DNA of 64,000 bases from Limisphaerales bacterium (GCA_004213515.1 SHAK01000007.1:21159-85158), one strand, 5' to 3'; shown: positions 1-9,725, numbered from the stretch's first letter. Notes: generated from the sequence alone by a model not told the origin. Translations and numbers: made by a program.

Positions 1-228
1 CTTAAGTAATTGAGCTCGTAATTCCTGCGAAAGATCAGTCATCTCATCAAAAGAACGAACTCTTTTCTTGTAGATCCAATCAAGTAATTGTTTAGATCGA
101 TATTTTTTATACCCCCAACTAGTCAAAATCTCGTACACCTCTTCATCCGTTAATGACCTTAAATCACTCAACTCAGAGGCAATTAAATGTTTACTCTTCC
201 CGCTATTTATTTCGTCCTGAGCAATCAT
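1..228 (-). CDS. rlmN: 23S rRNA (adenine-C2)-methyltransferase RlmN, N-terminal part, cut by the window edge
   Basis: Too short for the ORF track. Reading the minus strand from the ATG at 226-228 gives 76 residues that stay open to position 1. The segment LTDEEVYEILTSWGYKKYR followed by SKQLLDWIYKKRVRSFDEM is the N-terminal accessory domain of the RlmN/Cfr radical-SAM family, which methylates A2503 of 23S rRNA and A37 of some tRNAs. The radical-SAM CxxxCxxC core lies outside the window. The start codon overlaps the glgP stop as ATGA, so translational coupling with glgP is likely. Family identity rests on the N-terminal domain only. Confidence 0.75.
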   Translation of the reverse strand, partial: MIAQDEINSGKSKHLIASELSDLRSLTDEEVYEILTSWGYKKYRSKQLLDWIYKKRVRSFDEMTDLSQELRAQLLK

Positions 229-2345
229 TTATTTAAATAATATATTTTAGTGTAATCACGCACCATACGTGTTGTGTCATATTTAACAGCTAAGGTTGCC
301 ATACTTCTGCGAATTTTCGCTATCCAAGCACGAGGTATACCATTTACGTCACGGTCGTAAAAACAAGGAATAACCTCATTACAAAGCACATTATAAAGGT
401 TTTCGCTGTCTATGCGATCTTGCTCTTCTGTATCCTCAAGATTCGTATCACTTCCAATTGAAAAACCATTAGTACCGTCAAAACCCTCTCTCCACCAACC
501 GTCGAGTATACTCATATTCAAACAGCCGTGAACTGTTGTTTTCATTCCACTAGTACCTGAAGCTTCAAGCGGTCGCCTTGGATTATTAAGCCAAACATCA
601 CATCCAGAGACCATCTGCCTTGCCACATGTACATCATAATTTTCTAGAAATACCAAGTGACTTTTTAAATCAGAGTTTTTACTTAAATGAATAATTTTTT
701 GAATTAACTTTTTACCTTCATCATCTCTGGGGTGCGCTTTACCAGCAAAAATAAATTGCACGGGTTGATTTATGTTTTTAACTATACGCACAAGACTTTC
801 GAAATGGTCAAATATTAATGGCGCTCGCTTATAAGTTGCAAATCTACGAGCAAATCCAATGGTTAAAGCATCAGGATTCAAAAGATGATCAAAAGAAATA
901 AAATCGTTTCCTTTCTTATCATGCACATGCAATTTACGACGCGAAAATTCTATTAACTCGCGTCTCAGCCGATAGCGAAGTGACCATATTTCCTCATCAG
1001 TTATAAAAGAAGTATCTTCAGCCAAAGCCCAAAACTCAGGTTTTACAAATTCTTTTGACCAATCAGAATTCGAACTAACTCGCTCGAGCTTATGCCTCCA
1101 ATATTTCCGCGCAGTCCCTTTCATCCATCCAATTAAATGGATTCCGTTAGTTATATGACCAATCGGAACTTCACTTGCTAAATTATTGGGGTAAAGACTT
1201 GACCACATCTCACGACTAACTACTCCGTGTAATTCGCTAACACCATTGGCCGCTCGAGATCCCTTTAAAGCTAGAACTGTCATACAAAAGTCCTCATTAG
1301 AATCTGAAGGATCTACCCGACCAAGTGCTAGCAGTTCATCAGCTCTCACTTTGAGTTGATCACAAAAATGTCGAGCAGCCGAATCCATTAGTGCTGGACT
1401 AAAACGATCGTGCCCAGCAGGCACTGGTGTATGAGTAGTAAACAAACATTGACTCTTAACCTTCAAAAAAGCCTCATTAAAACCATCACCAATTTCAATT
1501 CGCTCTTTCATTAACTCCAAAACAAGAAAAGCAGCATGCCCTTCATTCATGTGGAATAATGACGGCATAATCCCTAGTTTGCGCAACAAACGCACTCCTC
1601 CGACGCCTAACAAAATTTCCTGCATTATTCGCGTTGAGTTATCGCCACCATAAACACTTTTAGTAAGATCACGGAAATGCGGCTTGTTAGCTTCCAAATT
1701 AGCATCAATCAAATACACTGAACATCTACCGACATTAACTTTCCAAACACAAAATTGAACTGACTCATTAGCAATTTCCACCTCACAAAAAACAGGATTA
1801 CCCTCAACATCCAATAAAGGATCAAGAGGAAGGTTAATTGGATCCAACAAACTGTAATATTCTGTTTGCCAATTGTCTTTATTGATCGACTGCTGAAAAT
1901 ACCCTTCACGATAAAAAAGACTTATACCCACAAAACCCAGTCCTAAATCACTAGCTGATTTCGTATGATCTCCAGCTAGCATTCCCAAGCCTCCAGCAGC
2001 AATAGGTAAAGTTTCATGAAAACCAAACTCGGCACTAAAATATGCCACAGGATTATCTGCTAAATCTTTTGCATTAGAAGCCGCCCATGTATCACTGTCT
2101 TTTAAATAGTCTTCAAACTGAGAAAGTACTGATTCAACTAGATCACTAAACTCATTATCCAACATTCTAGCATGTAATTCCTCATTAGATAATTCACGCA
2201 TTACTGCCACGGCATTATGATAAAGATTCTGCCACGCCCGCGGTGATAAACTTTCAAAAAGATCCTGCGCATCTTGGTTCCAAGTCCACCAAAGATTTCG
2301 AGCCAAACTATTTAGTCTAACAATATTTTTTTCGATACGATTCAT
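225..2345 (-). CDS. glgP: Alpha-glucan (glycogen) phosphorylase, GT35
   Basis: Cytoplasmic PLP enzyme releasing glucose-1-phosphate from glycogen or maltodextrin. The N-terminus (NSLARNLWWTWNQDAQDLFE) is the DUF3417-type domain of the shorter bacterial/archaeal phosphorylases, which are about 700-850 aa and differ from E. coli GlgP. The C-terminal half carries the catalytic core, including FAGKAHPRDDEGKK and EASGTSGMK, whose Lys should hold PLP. The ORF track starts at a TTG (2354); I prefer the in-frame ATG three codons later (2345), giving 706 aa. No Shine-Dalgarno sequence precedes it. The stop overlaps the rlmN ATG by 4 nt. It is divergent from the sulfatase at 2542 across about 200 AT-rich bases. 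Confidence 0.93.
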   Translation of the reverse strand: MNRIEKNIVRLNSLARNLWWTWNQDAQDLFESLSPRAWQNLYHNAVAVMRELSNEELHARMLDNEFSDLVESVLSQFEDYLKDSDTWAASNAKDLADNPVAYFSAEFGFHETLPIAAGGLGMLAGDHTKSASDLGLGFVGISLFYREGYFQQSINKDNWQTEYYSLLDPINLPLDPLLDVEGNPVFCEVEIANESVQFCVWKVNVGRCSVYLIDANLEANKPHFRDLTKSVYGGDNSTRIMQEILLGVGGVRLLRKLGIMPSLFHMNEGHAAFLVLELMKERIEIGDGFNEAFLKVKSQCLFTTHTPVPAGHDRFSPALMDSAARHFCDQLKVRADELLALGRVDPSDSNEDFCMTVLALKGSRAANGVSELHGVVSREMWSSLYPNNLASEVPIGHITNGIHLIGWMKGTARKYWRHKLERVSSNSDWSKEFVKPEFWALAEDTSFITDEEIWSLRYRLRRELIEFSRRKLHVHDKKGNDFISFDHLLNPDALTIGFARRFATYKRAPLIFDHFESLVRIVKNINQPVQFIFAGKAHPRDDEGKKLIQKIIHLSKNSDLKSHLVFLENYDVHVARQMVSGCDVWLNNPRRPLEASGTSGMKTTVHGCLNMSILDGWWREGFDGTNGFSIGSDTNLEDTEEQDRIDSENLYNVLCNEVIPCFYDRDVNGIPRAWIAKIRRSMATLAVKYDTTRMVRDYTKIYYLNK

Positions 2346-2541
2346 GAAACTCAACAGTTAATTTAAACTAAAATTCTATTTTACTAATTAAAAAACGCGA
2401 TACTCATATACCTTATACTACGCAAGAAACTCTAAAAACCACAACGTTCCTATCAAAAATTTTATTGAATGCCTATTATTCAATTCAATTATTAAGTAAT
2501 AAGGCAAGTTTATCCTTCAAATAGAAGCTTTCAAATGGTAG

Positions 2542-4050
2542 ATGCCAAGTGGCATGCAACATAAACCTTTTTTGTTTTTAGTTTTTTTAATTATTGCAGC
2601 ACTGAGTCAAACATCTGCCCAATCAAAGAATCGTCCTAATATACTTTTCATGATGTCTGATGACCATGCTTTAGAGGGTATAGGCGCCTATGGATCTTGG
2701 TTAAAAGATTACTGCCACACACCATCTATAGATCAACTAGCATTCGAAGGGATGCGCTTTAGCAACGTATGTTGTAACAATTCAATTTGCTCTCCAAGCC
2801 GTGCAAGCATTATCAGCGGACAATACTCACATGTTACAGGAGCTCTAAACCTCGGCTGCGAACTAAAACCTAATGCTCCAAGCTACATTCGCCAATTAAC
2901 CAATTCTGGTTATCAGACTTGTGTTGTAGGTAAGTGGCATATGAAGCAGTTCCCAAGAGGTACAAGTGACTTTGCTGTAACTGTTGGTCAAGGGAGTTAT
3001 TTTAATCCTACTCTCCACCGACCATCAGGTAACAAAGAAAAATATCAAGGCTACTACGCCGACCGATACACAGATTGGGCGCTCAAGTGGCTAGATAAAC
3101 GGGACAAAAAAAACCCTTTCTACCTTAGTCTGCATTTTAAGGGCCCCCACGAATATTTCGAATATCCCAAGCGATGGGCCAAACTACACGATAGTGTTAA
3201 TATACCTGAACCACCTAGTTTACATGAGGACATAACCAAGACTAGTCCATTACTCAAAGGTAAACACTATTCAGTTTTATACGACGATGAGGGCCCAAAA
3301 AGTTTCTACCTCGTTTACGAGGACTACCTTAAACAACATTCCAATAACCCAAAAGAGCGTCGTTCAATTGCCTATCAGCATATGATAAAAAAATATCTTC
3401 GTTGTGTGGCAGCTATTGATGACAATGTTAAGCGAGTAGTCGAGTATCTAAGGAAAGAAGGCATATTAGATAACACTTTAATTATTTATACTAGCGATCA
3501 AGGCTACTGGCTAGGTCAGCATAATATGCATGATAAAAGGCTTATACTTGAAGAATCACTCAAGATGCCATTAATCGTCCGTTATCCAAAGGAGATTAAA
3601 GCTGGAAGTATTAGCACAAAATTAGGCATGAACATAGACTTCGGCCCGACCATTCTCGACTATGCTAATGCCTCTATCCCAAGTGTGATGCAGGGCGTAA
3701 GTCTACGCCCCCTTTTAAAAGGAAAATCTCCAGTCAACTGGAGGTCATCTATTTTTTACGCTTATTATAATAGATCTCCTAAACATTGGGGGATTCGTAC
3801 CGAACGTTACAAATTAATCCGCTTTCCTGACACGGAAGCAGTGGAATTTTATGATTTACAAGAAGACCCAAGTGAAATGTACAACTTGGGATCAGAATCC
3901 GGTTATAAAAAGCAAATTACCAGTACGCAAAAACAACTCAGTAGTCTAATGACCGAAATCGGAATTACTCGTGATTTCCTAATTAATAAAATGGGAGACA
4001 ATACAAAACTACCTCCGCGCACACACAAAAAACGAGTTAAGAAAAATTAA
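2542..4050 (+). CDS. Secreted Cys-type sulfatase (S1 family)
   Basis: A 502-aa alkaline-phosphatase-fold sulfatase. An N-terminal hydrophobic stretch (about residues 9-26) ending in SQTSAQ looks like a signal peptide, so it probably acts in the periplasm or outside. The metal-binding start of the fold is NILFMMSDDHA (Asp40/41). The formylglycine signature is CSPSRASIISG with Cys83, so activation needs FGE or anSME, neither of which is in the window. VGKWHMK and TSDQGYWLGQHNMHDK are further active-site motifs. An alternative ATG four codons later (MQHKPFLF) gives a cleaner signal peptide. The substrate, presumably a sulfated glycan, cannot be read from sequence. It converges with the esterase at 4067 across 16 nt. 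Confidence 0.9.
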   Translation: MPSGMQHKPFLFLVFLIIAALSQTSAQSKNRPNILFMMSDDHALEGIGAYGSWLKDYCHTPSIDQLAFEGMRFSNVCCNNSICSPSRASIISGQYSHVTGALNLGCELKPNAPSYIRQLTNSGYQTCVVGKWHMKQFPRGTSDFAVTVGQGSYFNPTLHRPSGNKEKYQGYYADRYTDWALKWLDKRDKKNPFYLSLHFKGPHEYFEYPKRWAKLHDSVNIPEPPSLHEDITKTSPLLKGKHYSVLYDDEGPKSFYLVYEDYLKQHSNNPKERRSIAYQHMIKKYLRCVAAIDDNVKRVVEYLRKEGILDNTLIIYTSDQGYWLGQHNMHDKRLILEESLKMPLIVRYPKEIKAGSISTKLGMNIDFGPTILDYANASIPSVMQGVSLRPLLKGKSPVNWRSSIFYAYYNRSPKHWGIRTERYKLIRFPDTEAVEFYDLQEDPSEMYNLGSESGYKKQITSTQKQLSSLMTEIGITRDFLINKMGDNTKLPPRTHKKRVKKN

Positions 4051-4066
4051 CAAATTTTGGTATAGA

Positions 4067-6238
4067 TTAACGAATCGAATTGGCCCAGTTTATAAATTGT
4101 CTTTGCTGATCAACCTGAAAGCGATTGGGGCCATCTGGACTTATCCAAGTAAGCGCAGCATCTGCTTTTTTTGGATTATTTAAACGAACTTGATTAATTG
4201 CTTTTTTGATTGCGTCATGATCAGCAAAACGATCACGCTTTGGCGTAACAATAAGGCACGGTTTAGGAAGTATCTCCGCAATCAAATCTTTATAATCAAA
4301 TGGCAATTCAGCCTCTCGATCATCAAACCAACCAAGCTTAGGCTGTAAGGCATGTAAATTCCAAAGCCGTTGATTTCCTCCCGTGGCTATTTCTTTAGAT
4401 GTATCCCGCAATGGAGTCCATCCACTAAAACATGCCATTCCAGCAATACGATCATCCAAGACGCCAGTATACATTGCGGCAATCGAACCAGTTGAATATC
4501 CAAGTAAAAAAACACGATTCTTGTCAAAAAATGGAACTACAGATTTTGATTTACCTTTGCCATCAAGGACAAAACTCACCGCATCACGAGCATCCATAAC
4601 CATTCGACCTAACTTGGACCAACGAGGATAGTTAGTATAAAAATCACGGCCTTCAAGTAACCTTAAACCAAAACCGCATTGATCATAAGCAATTACCGCA
4701 AACCCATTTTCCGCCAAACGATGATACAGAGTTGTTCCCTGTACCCCGTAGCCTTCGTTGTAGCCACTGTGATATGATAGAGGATGAAGCCATATTACTA
4801 CTGGCAACTTCCCTGTTAGACCTTTCTTAAAATACAAATTCCCCCTTACATTTAAACCAAATTGTATTGGCACTCGGCTTATTCCTTTGGGGGACCAACG
4901 ATCATGAGTCATCAGCTTTGACTCAGCCTCTGTTAAAAACTTGGGTTTATTAGGAACGATTATTTCCTCTAGCACTTGCCCAAACGACCATAGGACTTTA
5001 TCGCGAATACTTGATTTATGATTAATTAATCTGTCAATCTGCTTCTGATTAGCATTCCAATCATGCCAATTAAAATCGTGAATTAATTTTTCCGAAAATT
5101 CATTAGGACGAGCCAAACGGCGCCCAAAAGATATATCAATCCAATCTAAATTTCGCTGGCGATCTGAAAAACTAATTTGCTCTGGAGGTAATCCTGAAGA
5201 GTGCCCTCCAGCCCGATAATCGATTCGCAGATTTTTACCTGAATCAAGAAGTTGATAAACCGAGCGGCCTTCAATGTAAGCTTTTTCTACAGCAAAGGTT
5301 GGCTCTGAACCATCGTTATGCCCGGTGTGAATAAGACAAGCACGAGGAGCGATAAGGGCATACCAACCATGAGCATCAATCGGCAGTTCATTTTCTCTTC
5401 CAACGAATTGACGCAACGACGGTAGAAACCATTCATTCGGAAAATCAGCCGGTGTCTCAGCATAAGTATTACGACTTGTTAATCGATACGGGCTTGAAGC
5501 TGGTGAACCAGGGCTTCGAGCTACAATACAAGTTATACGCTCGTCAAATGCCCCAGCTATCATCGCCTGTTTTCCATAACGAGAGAATCCAATGATAGCG
5601 ATCTGCCGTGGTATAATTTGAATAATTGATGACCCGCTAAGCAAATAATCAATACAACGACTAGCAATCCATGCCTTAGTGCTAATTTCCGTCCAAGTCG
5701 CTTCAGGATACTCTCTACGCACAGTCTCCCAAACATTATCATAACCTGCATAGCCCTCTTCTCTGTGATGGCTATCGATACCAGGAAACAAACAGACAGC
5801 ATAACCTCTCTTGAGCGCATCCTCCGCCCAATAGCGTTGATAAAATCGAGGTGCAGTCAATAATAATGGGAAGGAACCCTTTTCTTTTGGTGTCCAAAGT
5901 GCCATTTCGAACGCCACTTGATTGGGAGTATTAAGTACAATTCTTATACGACGACGAACCGAACTATCTTTAAAAGTTTTTTCAGATATCACTTCAGCTG
6001 AAATAATCTTCGGAGTAATCGCTGGATAGCTTCCAACAAAATACTGAATTAGCAATGAGCGAATTTCATCTCGGCGCTCTGGCCATTCCAATTTGGAATC
6101 AACACTTCGTCCATCGGTAAATTCAAGTAAAGGGGGCAACTCAGAGCGAAACTGGATTTGCCCTATCAATTTAGAAAAATGAAGAAAAAAGAAAGAGGCT
6201 ACAACAAGCCTAATGGTAATATTAAGGGTTGTATTCAA
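4067..6238 (-). CDS. Secreted two-domain alpha/beta hydrolase (glucuronoyl-esterase-like + acetyl-xylan-esterase-like)
   Basis: A 723-aa protein with a signal peptide (about residues 8-27, ending LIGQ). Two hydrolase units sit in tandem. The first carries the nucleophile elbow GFSRYGKQA (Ser219) and a HTGHNDGSEPTF / GGHSSG region, resembling CE15 glucuronoyl esterases (GCSRxGK). The second, from about residue 460, has LHPLSYHSGYNEGYG, an oxyanion-type AYDQCGFG and the elbow GYSTGS (Ser582), with candidate acid/His in PKRDRFADHD. Such enzymes remove ester decorations from plant or algal polysaccharides. That both domains are active is an inference. The start is TTG with no clear ribosome site. 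It lies 46 nt downstream of lysC on the same strand. Confidence 0.8.
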   Translation of the reverse strand: MNTTLNITIRLVVASFFFLHFSKLIGQIQFRSELPPLLEFTDGRSVDSKLEWPERRDEIRSLLIQYFVGSYPAITPKIISAEVISEKTFKDSSVRRRIRIVLNTPNQVAFEMALWTPKEKGSFPLLLTAPRFYQRYWAEDALKRGYAVCLFPGIDSHHREEGYAGYDNVWETVRREYPEATWTEISTKAWIASRCIDYLLSGSSIIQIIPRQIAIIGFSRYGKQAMIAGAFDERITCIVARSPGSPASSPYRLTSRNTYAETPADFPNEWFLPSLRQFVGRENELPIDAHGWYALIAPRACLIHTGHNDGSEPTFAVEKAYIEGRSVYQLLDSGKNLRIDYRAGGHSSGLPPEQISFSDRQRNLDWIDISFGRRLARPNEFSEKLIHDFNWHDWNANQKQIDRLINHKSSIRDKVLWSFGQVLEEIIVPNKPKFLTEAESKLMTHDRWSPKGISRVPIQFGLNVRGNLYFKKGLTGKLPVVIWLHPLSYHSGYNEGYGVQGTTLYHRLAENGFAVIAYDQCGFGLRLLEGRDFYTNYPRWSKLGRMVMDARDAVSFVLDGKGKSKSVVPFFDKNRVFLLGYSTGSIAAMYTGVLDDRIAGMACFSGWTPLRDTSKEIATGGNQRLWNLHALQPKLGWFDDREAELPFDYKDLIAEILPKPCLIVTPKRDRFADHDAIKKAINQVRLNNPKKADAALTWISPDGPNRFQVDQQRQFINWANSIR

Positions 6239-6284
6239 GAAAGACTGCTAACACCTATGACACACTACGACAAGTGCTTGATAA

Positions 6285-7502
6285 TTAACCAAGAAAAGAA
6301 TTATGCACTTCATTTGTAGCACCCTCAGCCTGATCAAGGTCGATGACTACTGAAATCTTAATCTCACTAGTAGAAATCATTTGAATATTAACGCCAGCAT
6401 TAGCCAAAACTTCAAACATCTTTGCAGCTACACCTGAATGACTACGCATCCCAACTCCTACAATGGAAAGCTTACCAATATTTTCATCAGTCAACACTTT
6501 ACCAAAACTTACTTCCTTGTGCATAGTATCGATTACTCCTAGAGCCTTGGCTACATCTGGTTTATCGATTGTAAAAGAAAGATCAGTGGCGGGTGTTTCT
6601 GTACCATGGCTAATATTCTGCACGATCATGTCTACATTAATTGCAGAAGTAGCAAGCCGTTGAAAAATAAGCGAAGCGACACCAGGTTTGTCTGGAACCC
6701 CAACTAAGGTAATCTTAGCTTGGTTTTTATCAAGTGATACGCCGCGGATTACAACGTCTTCCATACTTTTAGTTTCTTCCTTCACAATTGTACCGGGATT
6801 ATCATTTAGGCTAGAACGAACCTCGAAAACAACACCAAATTTCTTTGCAAACTCAACAGATCGAGACTGCATAACTTTTGCACCAAGACTAGCCAGCTCA
6901 AGCATTTCATCATATGAAATATCCTCAAGCTTCTTTGCTGATTGAACTACTCTAGGGTCACAGGTATATACACCATCTACGTCAGTAAAAATCTGACACA
7001 AATCTGCTTCTAATGCTGCAGCCAAGGCAATTGCTGTTAAATCAGATCCACCTCGGCCCAATGTGGTAATATGACCTTTACTGGTTTGCCCCTGAAATCC
7101 AGCCACTATAGTGACATTTCCTGAATTAAGTAATTCATGGATTTTCTCTGGGGTTATATTGAGAATTTTAGCTTTAGAGTGAACTCCGTCTGTAACAATA
7201 CCTGCTTGAGCACCAGTCAATGACGCAGCAGGAATATCCATTGACTGCAAAGCAATTGCCAATAAAGCAATCGTTGTCTGTTCGCCGGTTGAAAGTAACA
7301 CATCCATCTCTCGCTCACTAGGAACCGGCATAAAGCTCTTGGCCATGCCAATTAGATTGTCTGTCACTCCTTTCATCGCGGAAACAACCACTACAACTTG
7401 ATCTCCGCGACGGCGATATTCGGCTACACGGTTTGCAACGTTGCTGATACGATCGATATCAGCAACCGAAGATCCACCATATTTCTGAACAATCAATGCC
7501 AT
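6285..7502 (-). CDS. lysC: Aspartate kinase
   Basis: First step of the aspartate family pathway (Lys, Thr, Met and diaminopimelate). The N-terminal kinase domain begins IVQKYGGSSVADIDRI and contains VVVVSAMKGVTD, TLGRGGSDLTAIALAAAL and DVDGVYTCDPR. Two C-terminal ACT regions (about residues 265-405; VGVPDKPGVA and VGVGMRSHSGVAAKM) indicate feedback regulation. At 405 aa it matches monofunctional enzymes. dapF, in the same pathway, lies at 9780. The 5' leader contains a terminator-like hairpin followed by seven Ts (7541-7576), so attenuation is possible. Confidence 0.96.
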   Translation of the reverse strand: MALIVQKYGGSSVADIDRISNVANRVAEYRRRGDQVVVVVSAMKGVTDNLIGMAKSFMPVPSEREMDVLLSTGEQTTIALLAIALQSMDIPAASLTGAQAGIVTDGVHSKAKILNITPEKIHELLNSGNVTIVAGFQGQTSKGHITTLGRGGSDLTAIALAAALEADLCQIFTDVDGVYTCDPRVVQSAKKLEDISYDEMLELASLGAKVMQSRSVEFAKKFGVVFEVRSSLNDNPGTIVKEETKSMEDVVIRGVSLDKNQAKITLVGVPDKPGVASLIFQRLATSAINVDMIVQNISHGTETPATDLSFTIDKPDVAKALGVIDTMHKEVSFGKVLTDENIGKLSIVGVGMRSHSGVAAKMFEVLANAGVNIQMISTSEIKISVVIDLDQAEGATNEVHNSFLG

Positions 7503-7540
7503 TAAAAATTAGCTGAGTGCAAAATAAACTCTAAAATATT

Positions 7541-7576
7541 AAAAAAACACTCCAAGTCCGCTAAAGGACGGGTTGG
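7541..7576 (-). terminator. Terminator-like hairpin in the lysC leader
   Basis: On the minus strand the sequence reads CCAA-CCC-GTCC-TTTAGC-GGAC-TTGG, two 4-bp stem segments separated by a CCC bulge, then AGTG and seven Ts. It ends about 39 nt before the lysC ATG. No upstream minus-strand gene lies close by, since the neighbour at 7720 is divergent. It would therefore act on lysC's own leader rather than end another transcript. Function is inferred; the stem is short. Confidence 0.45.
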
Positions 7577-7719
7577 ATTACAATAAACAGAAGTCACTTG
7601 CAAGTACCAGCTGCATCTAAGATCGAGCAATTATTTTTAAATAAAAAAACACTTGATATAAACAGCAAAGTTTTCAAAAGGTTTTTGCCTGTATCAAATC
7701 TACTTTGTATCTTCGTGCA

Positions 7720-9168
7720 GTGAAGTTTTTGTTATGTTTAATCTTTTTTACCCTTAGCTTGGAAACATGCCTTGCTTCTAATAAGCCTAATATTGTTCTT
7801 ATTATGTGCGATGATCTAGGATGGGGAGATGTTGGCTTCAACGAATGGCCCGTACCTGATGGGCATGGAGGAATCCAGATTGAAAGTAACAAAATCATCA
7901 GGACCCCTTACTTAAACGCAATGGCAAAAGAAGGTCTTAAATTCAACAGGTTCTATTCTGCATCACCTGTTTGTAGCCCAACGCGAGGAAGCTGCATCAC
8001 AGGTCGACACCCATACCGCTATGGAATTCTTTATGCCAACACTGGCCACATGAAAACTGAAGAATTAACACTCGCTGAATTACTAAAAACAAAGGGATAT
8101 GCAACTGGACATTTCGGTAAATGGCACCTTGGTACGCTAACTAAAAAAGATAAAGATGCCAATAGAGGTGGTCCGAAAGCCAAAAAACATTTCTCACCGC
8201 CACAACTGAACGGTTTCGATATATGCTTTAGCACTGAATCTAAGGTCCCAACATGGGATCCCTTAATTAGACCGAAAGGCAATAGCTCTCGTACTTGGTG
8301 GGATCCTGTTCAAGAACGCAAAAATGAAGAAGCATACGGCACAGCTTATTGGAATGAAAAAAGTGAAAAAGTCACTCAAAATACAAAAGGCGCTAATTCT
8401 CGAATAATCATGGATAGAGCGATTTCTTTTATTCAGAATGCCACCGAGAAAAATCAACCTTTTTTCAGTATAATATGGTTTCATACCCCTCACCTTCCAG
8501 TAGTAGCTGGACCTAAATATACGAAAATATACAAAAATTATTCTAAATATGAACAACATTACTTCGGCTGTATTACTGCAATGGATGAACAAATTGGGAG
8601 ACTTCGTTCAAAGCTAAGGGATCTAAATGTAGCAGAAAATACCGTATTATTTTTCACAAGTGACAATGGACCTGAAGGTCAAAAAGGTAAGGCGCCAGGT
8701 AGCACAGGTTACCTAAATGGACGCAAACGCTCATTACTTGAAGGTGGAATTCGAGTACCTGGCCTAGTTGAGTGGCCAGCGAAAATTAAACCTGGCCGTA
8801 AAACTGACATTCCATGTGTCACTAGCGATTATTTGCCTACTATTCTTGATATGCTCGAAATTAAACCCATCACCAATCGTCCAATTGACGGGATTAGCCT
8901 CCTTCCATTATTAAAAAATAAAATGACGAATCGCGGAAAAGCAATAGGTTTTGAGTCCAAAGGTCAAACAGCATGGATTGGCGATCGTTACAAACTTTAC
9001 TCCAGCGTAAAAGCCAGGAGTGAACCTCAACTTTTTGACTTAAAAACAGATCCTTCTGAAAAGAAAAATTTAGCAAAAAGCAAACCAATATTGGTAAAAC
9101 GATTAGCCAAAGAATTGGCTGCTTGGCGCAGTTCTTGCAAATTAAGTGCAATGGGCAAAGATTACTGA
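7720..9168 (+). CDS. Secreted Cys-type sulfatase (arylsulfatase A-like)
   Basis: The track starts at a TTG (7705). I prefer the GTG at 7720 because it begins a compact signal peptide, MKFLLCLIFFTLSLETCLAS, giving 482 aa. The fold begins NIVLIMCDDLGWGD, and the formylglycine signature is CSPTRGSCITG with Cys at residue 85. GHFGKWHLG and TSDNGPEGQKGKAPGSTG are further catalytic or metal motifs of S1 sulfatases. A large loop between about residues 140 and 220 (KVPTWDPLIRPKGNSSRTWW) probably shapes substrate specificity. It overlaps nothing and is followed 2 nt later by a lytic transglycosylase, so co-transcription is likely. Confidence 0.9.
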   Translation: MKFLLCLIFFTLSLETCLASNKPNIVLIMCDDLGWGDVGFNEWPVPDGHGGIQIESNKIIRTPYLNAMAKEGLKFNRFYSASPVCSPTRGSCITGRHPYRYGILYANTGHMKTEELTLAELLKTKGYATGHFGKWHLGTLTKKDKDANRGGPKAKKHFSPPQLNGFDICFSTESKVPTWDPLIRPKGNSSRTWWDPVQERKNEEAYGTAYWNEKSEKVTQNTKGANSRIIMDRAISFIQNATEKNQPFFSIIWFHTPHLPVVAGPKYTKIYKNYSKYEQHYFGCITAMDEQIGRLRSKLRDLNVAENTVLFFTSDNGPEGQKGKAPGSTGYLNGRKRSLLEGGIRVPGLVEWPAKIKPGRKTDIPCVTSDYLPTILDMLEIKPITNRPIDGISLLPLLKNKMTNRGKAIGFESKGQTAWIGDRYKLYSSVKARSEPQLFDLKTDPSEKKNLAKSKPILVKRLAKELAAWRSSCKLSAMGKDY

Positions 9169-9170
9169 TA

Positions 9171-9725
9171 ATGCTAAAGCGATATTACAAGCATCGATGG
9201 TTAAAATTGCTTCTAATTTTAGCTATATTTGATGTTTGTATTTATCTTTGGTGGACTGGAAATCAAAAAGAACGCCAATTCGACAGCATCATCCAAAATG
9301 CAGAGAAAGAGTTCAAAGTAGAATTTGCTCTTATTAAAGCTGTTATTTGGCATGAAAGCCGATTTAACGAAAAAGCCATTGGTAAAGCAGGAGAAATTGG
9401 ACTTATGCAATTGATGGAATTAGCCGCATTTGAGTGGGCAGATAAAAAAAAAATAGAAAACTTTGAGCACATACATGTTTTTGACCCACGCACAAATATT
9501 CTTGCAGGTACATATTATTTAAAAACTCGAATGGCACGGTATGCTCATACCGATGATCCCCTACCCTTCGCGTTAGCCGATTACAACGCCGGACGAGCAA
9601 ACGTATTACGCTGGGCTAAAGACACAGCTCGTACTAATAGCGTAAATTTTATCAATAACATTGATTTTCCTGGAACTCGTAAATACATCGACCAAGTATC
9701 AAGTCGTATGAATCAATATCGCTGA
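9171..9725 (+). CDS. Lytic transglycosylase (SLT/GEWL domain), membrane anchored
   Basis: Cleaves peptidoglycan glycan strands in the periplasm. I start at the ATG at 9171 (MLKRYYKHRW) rather than the track's 9123, which overlaps the sulfatase. This gives 184 aa. One N-terminal membrane segment (about residues 10-26, LLLILAIFDVCIYLWW) is followed by the SLT domain. The catalytic Glu lies in WHESRFNEKAIGKAGEIGLMQ, with the C-terminal ALADYNAGRANVLRW motif. It resembles short soluble transglycosylases of the MltE/Slt C-domain type. dapF, also a cell-wall gene, follows 54 nt later. Confidence 0.87.
   Translation: MLKRYYKHRWLKLLLILAIFDVCIYLWWTGNQKERQFDSIIQNAEKEFKVEFALIKAVIWHESRFNEKAIGKAGEIGLMQLMELAAFEWADKKKIENFEHIHVFDPRTNILAGTYYLKTRMARYAHTDDPLPFALADYNAGRANVLRWAKDTARTNSVNFINNIDFPGTRKYIDQVSSRMNQYR

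Noticed and set aside
6463-6945. Plus-strand ORFs of 66 and 85 aa within lysC
   Set aside because: Antisense shadows of a well-conserved enzyme with no domain, signal or start context.
7503-7704. Lysine riboswitch upstream of lysC
   Set aside because: The conserved L-box core segments are not visible; only a hairpin plus T-run is.
9123-9170. Extended start of the lytic transglycosylase
   Set aside because: It overlaps the sulfatase; the ATG at 9171 directly after the sulfatase stop fits better.
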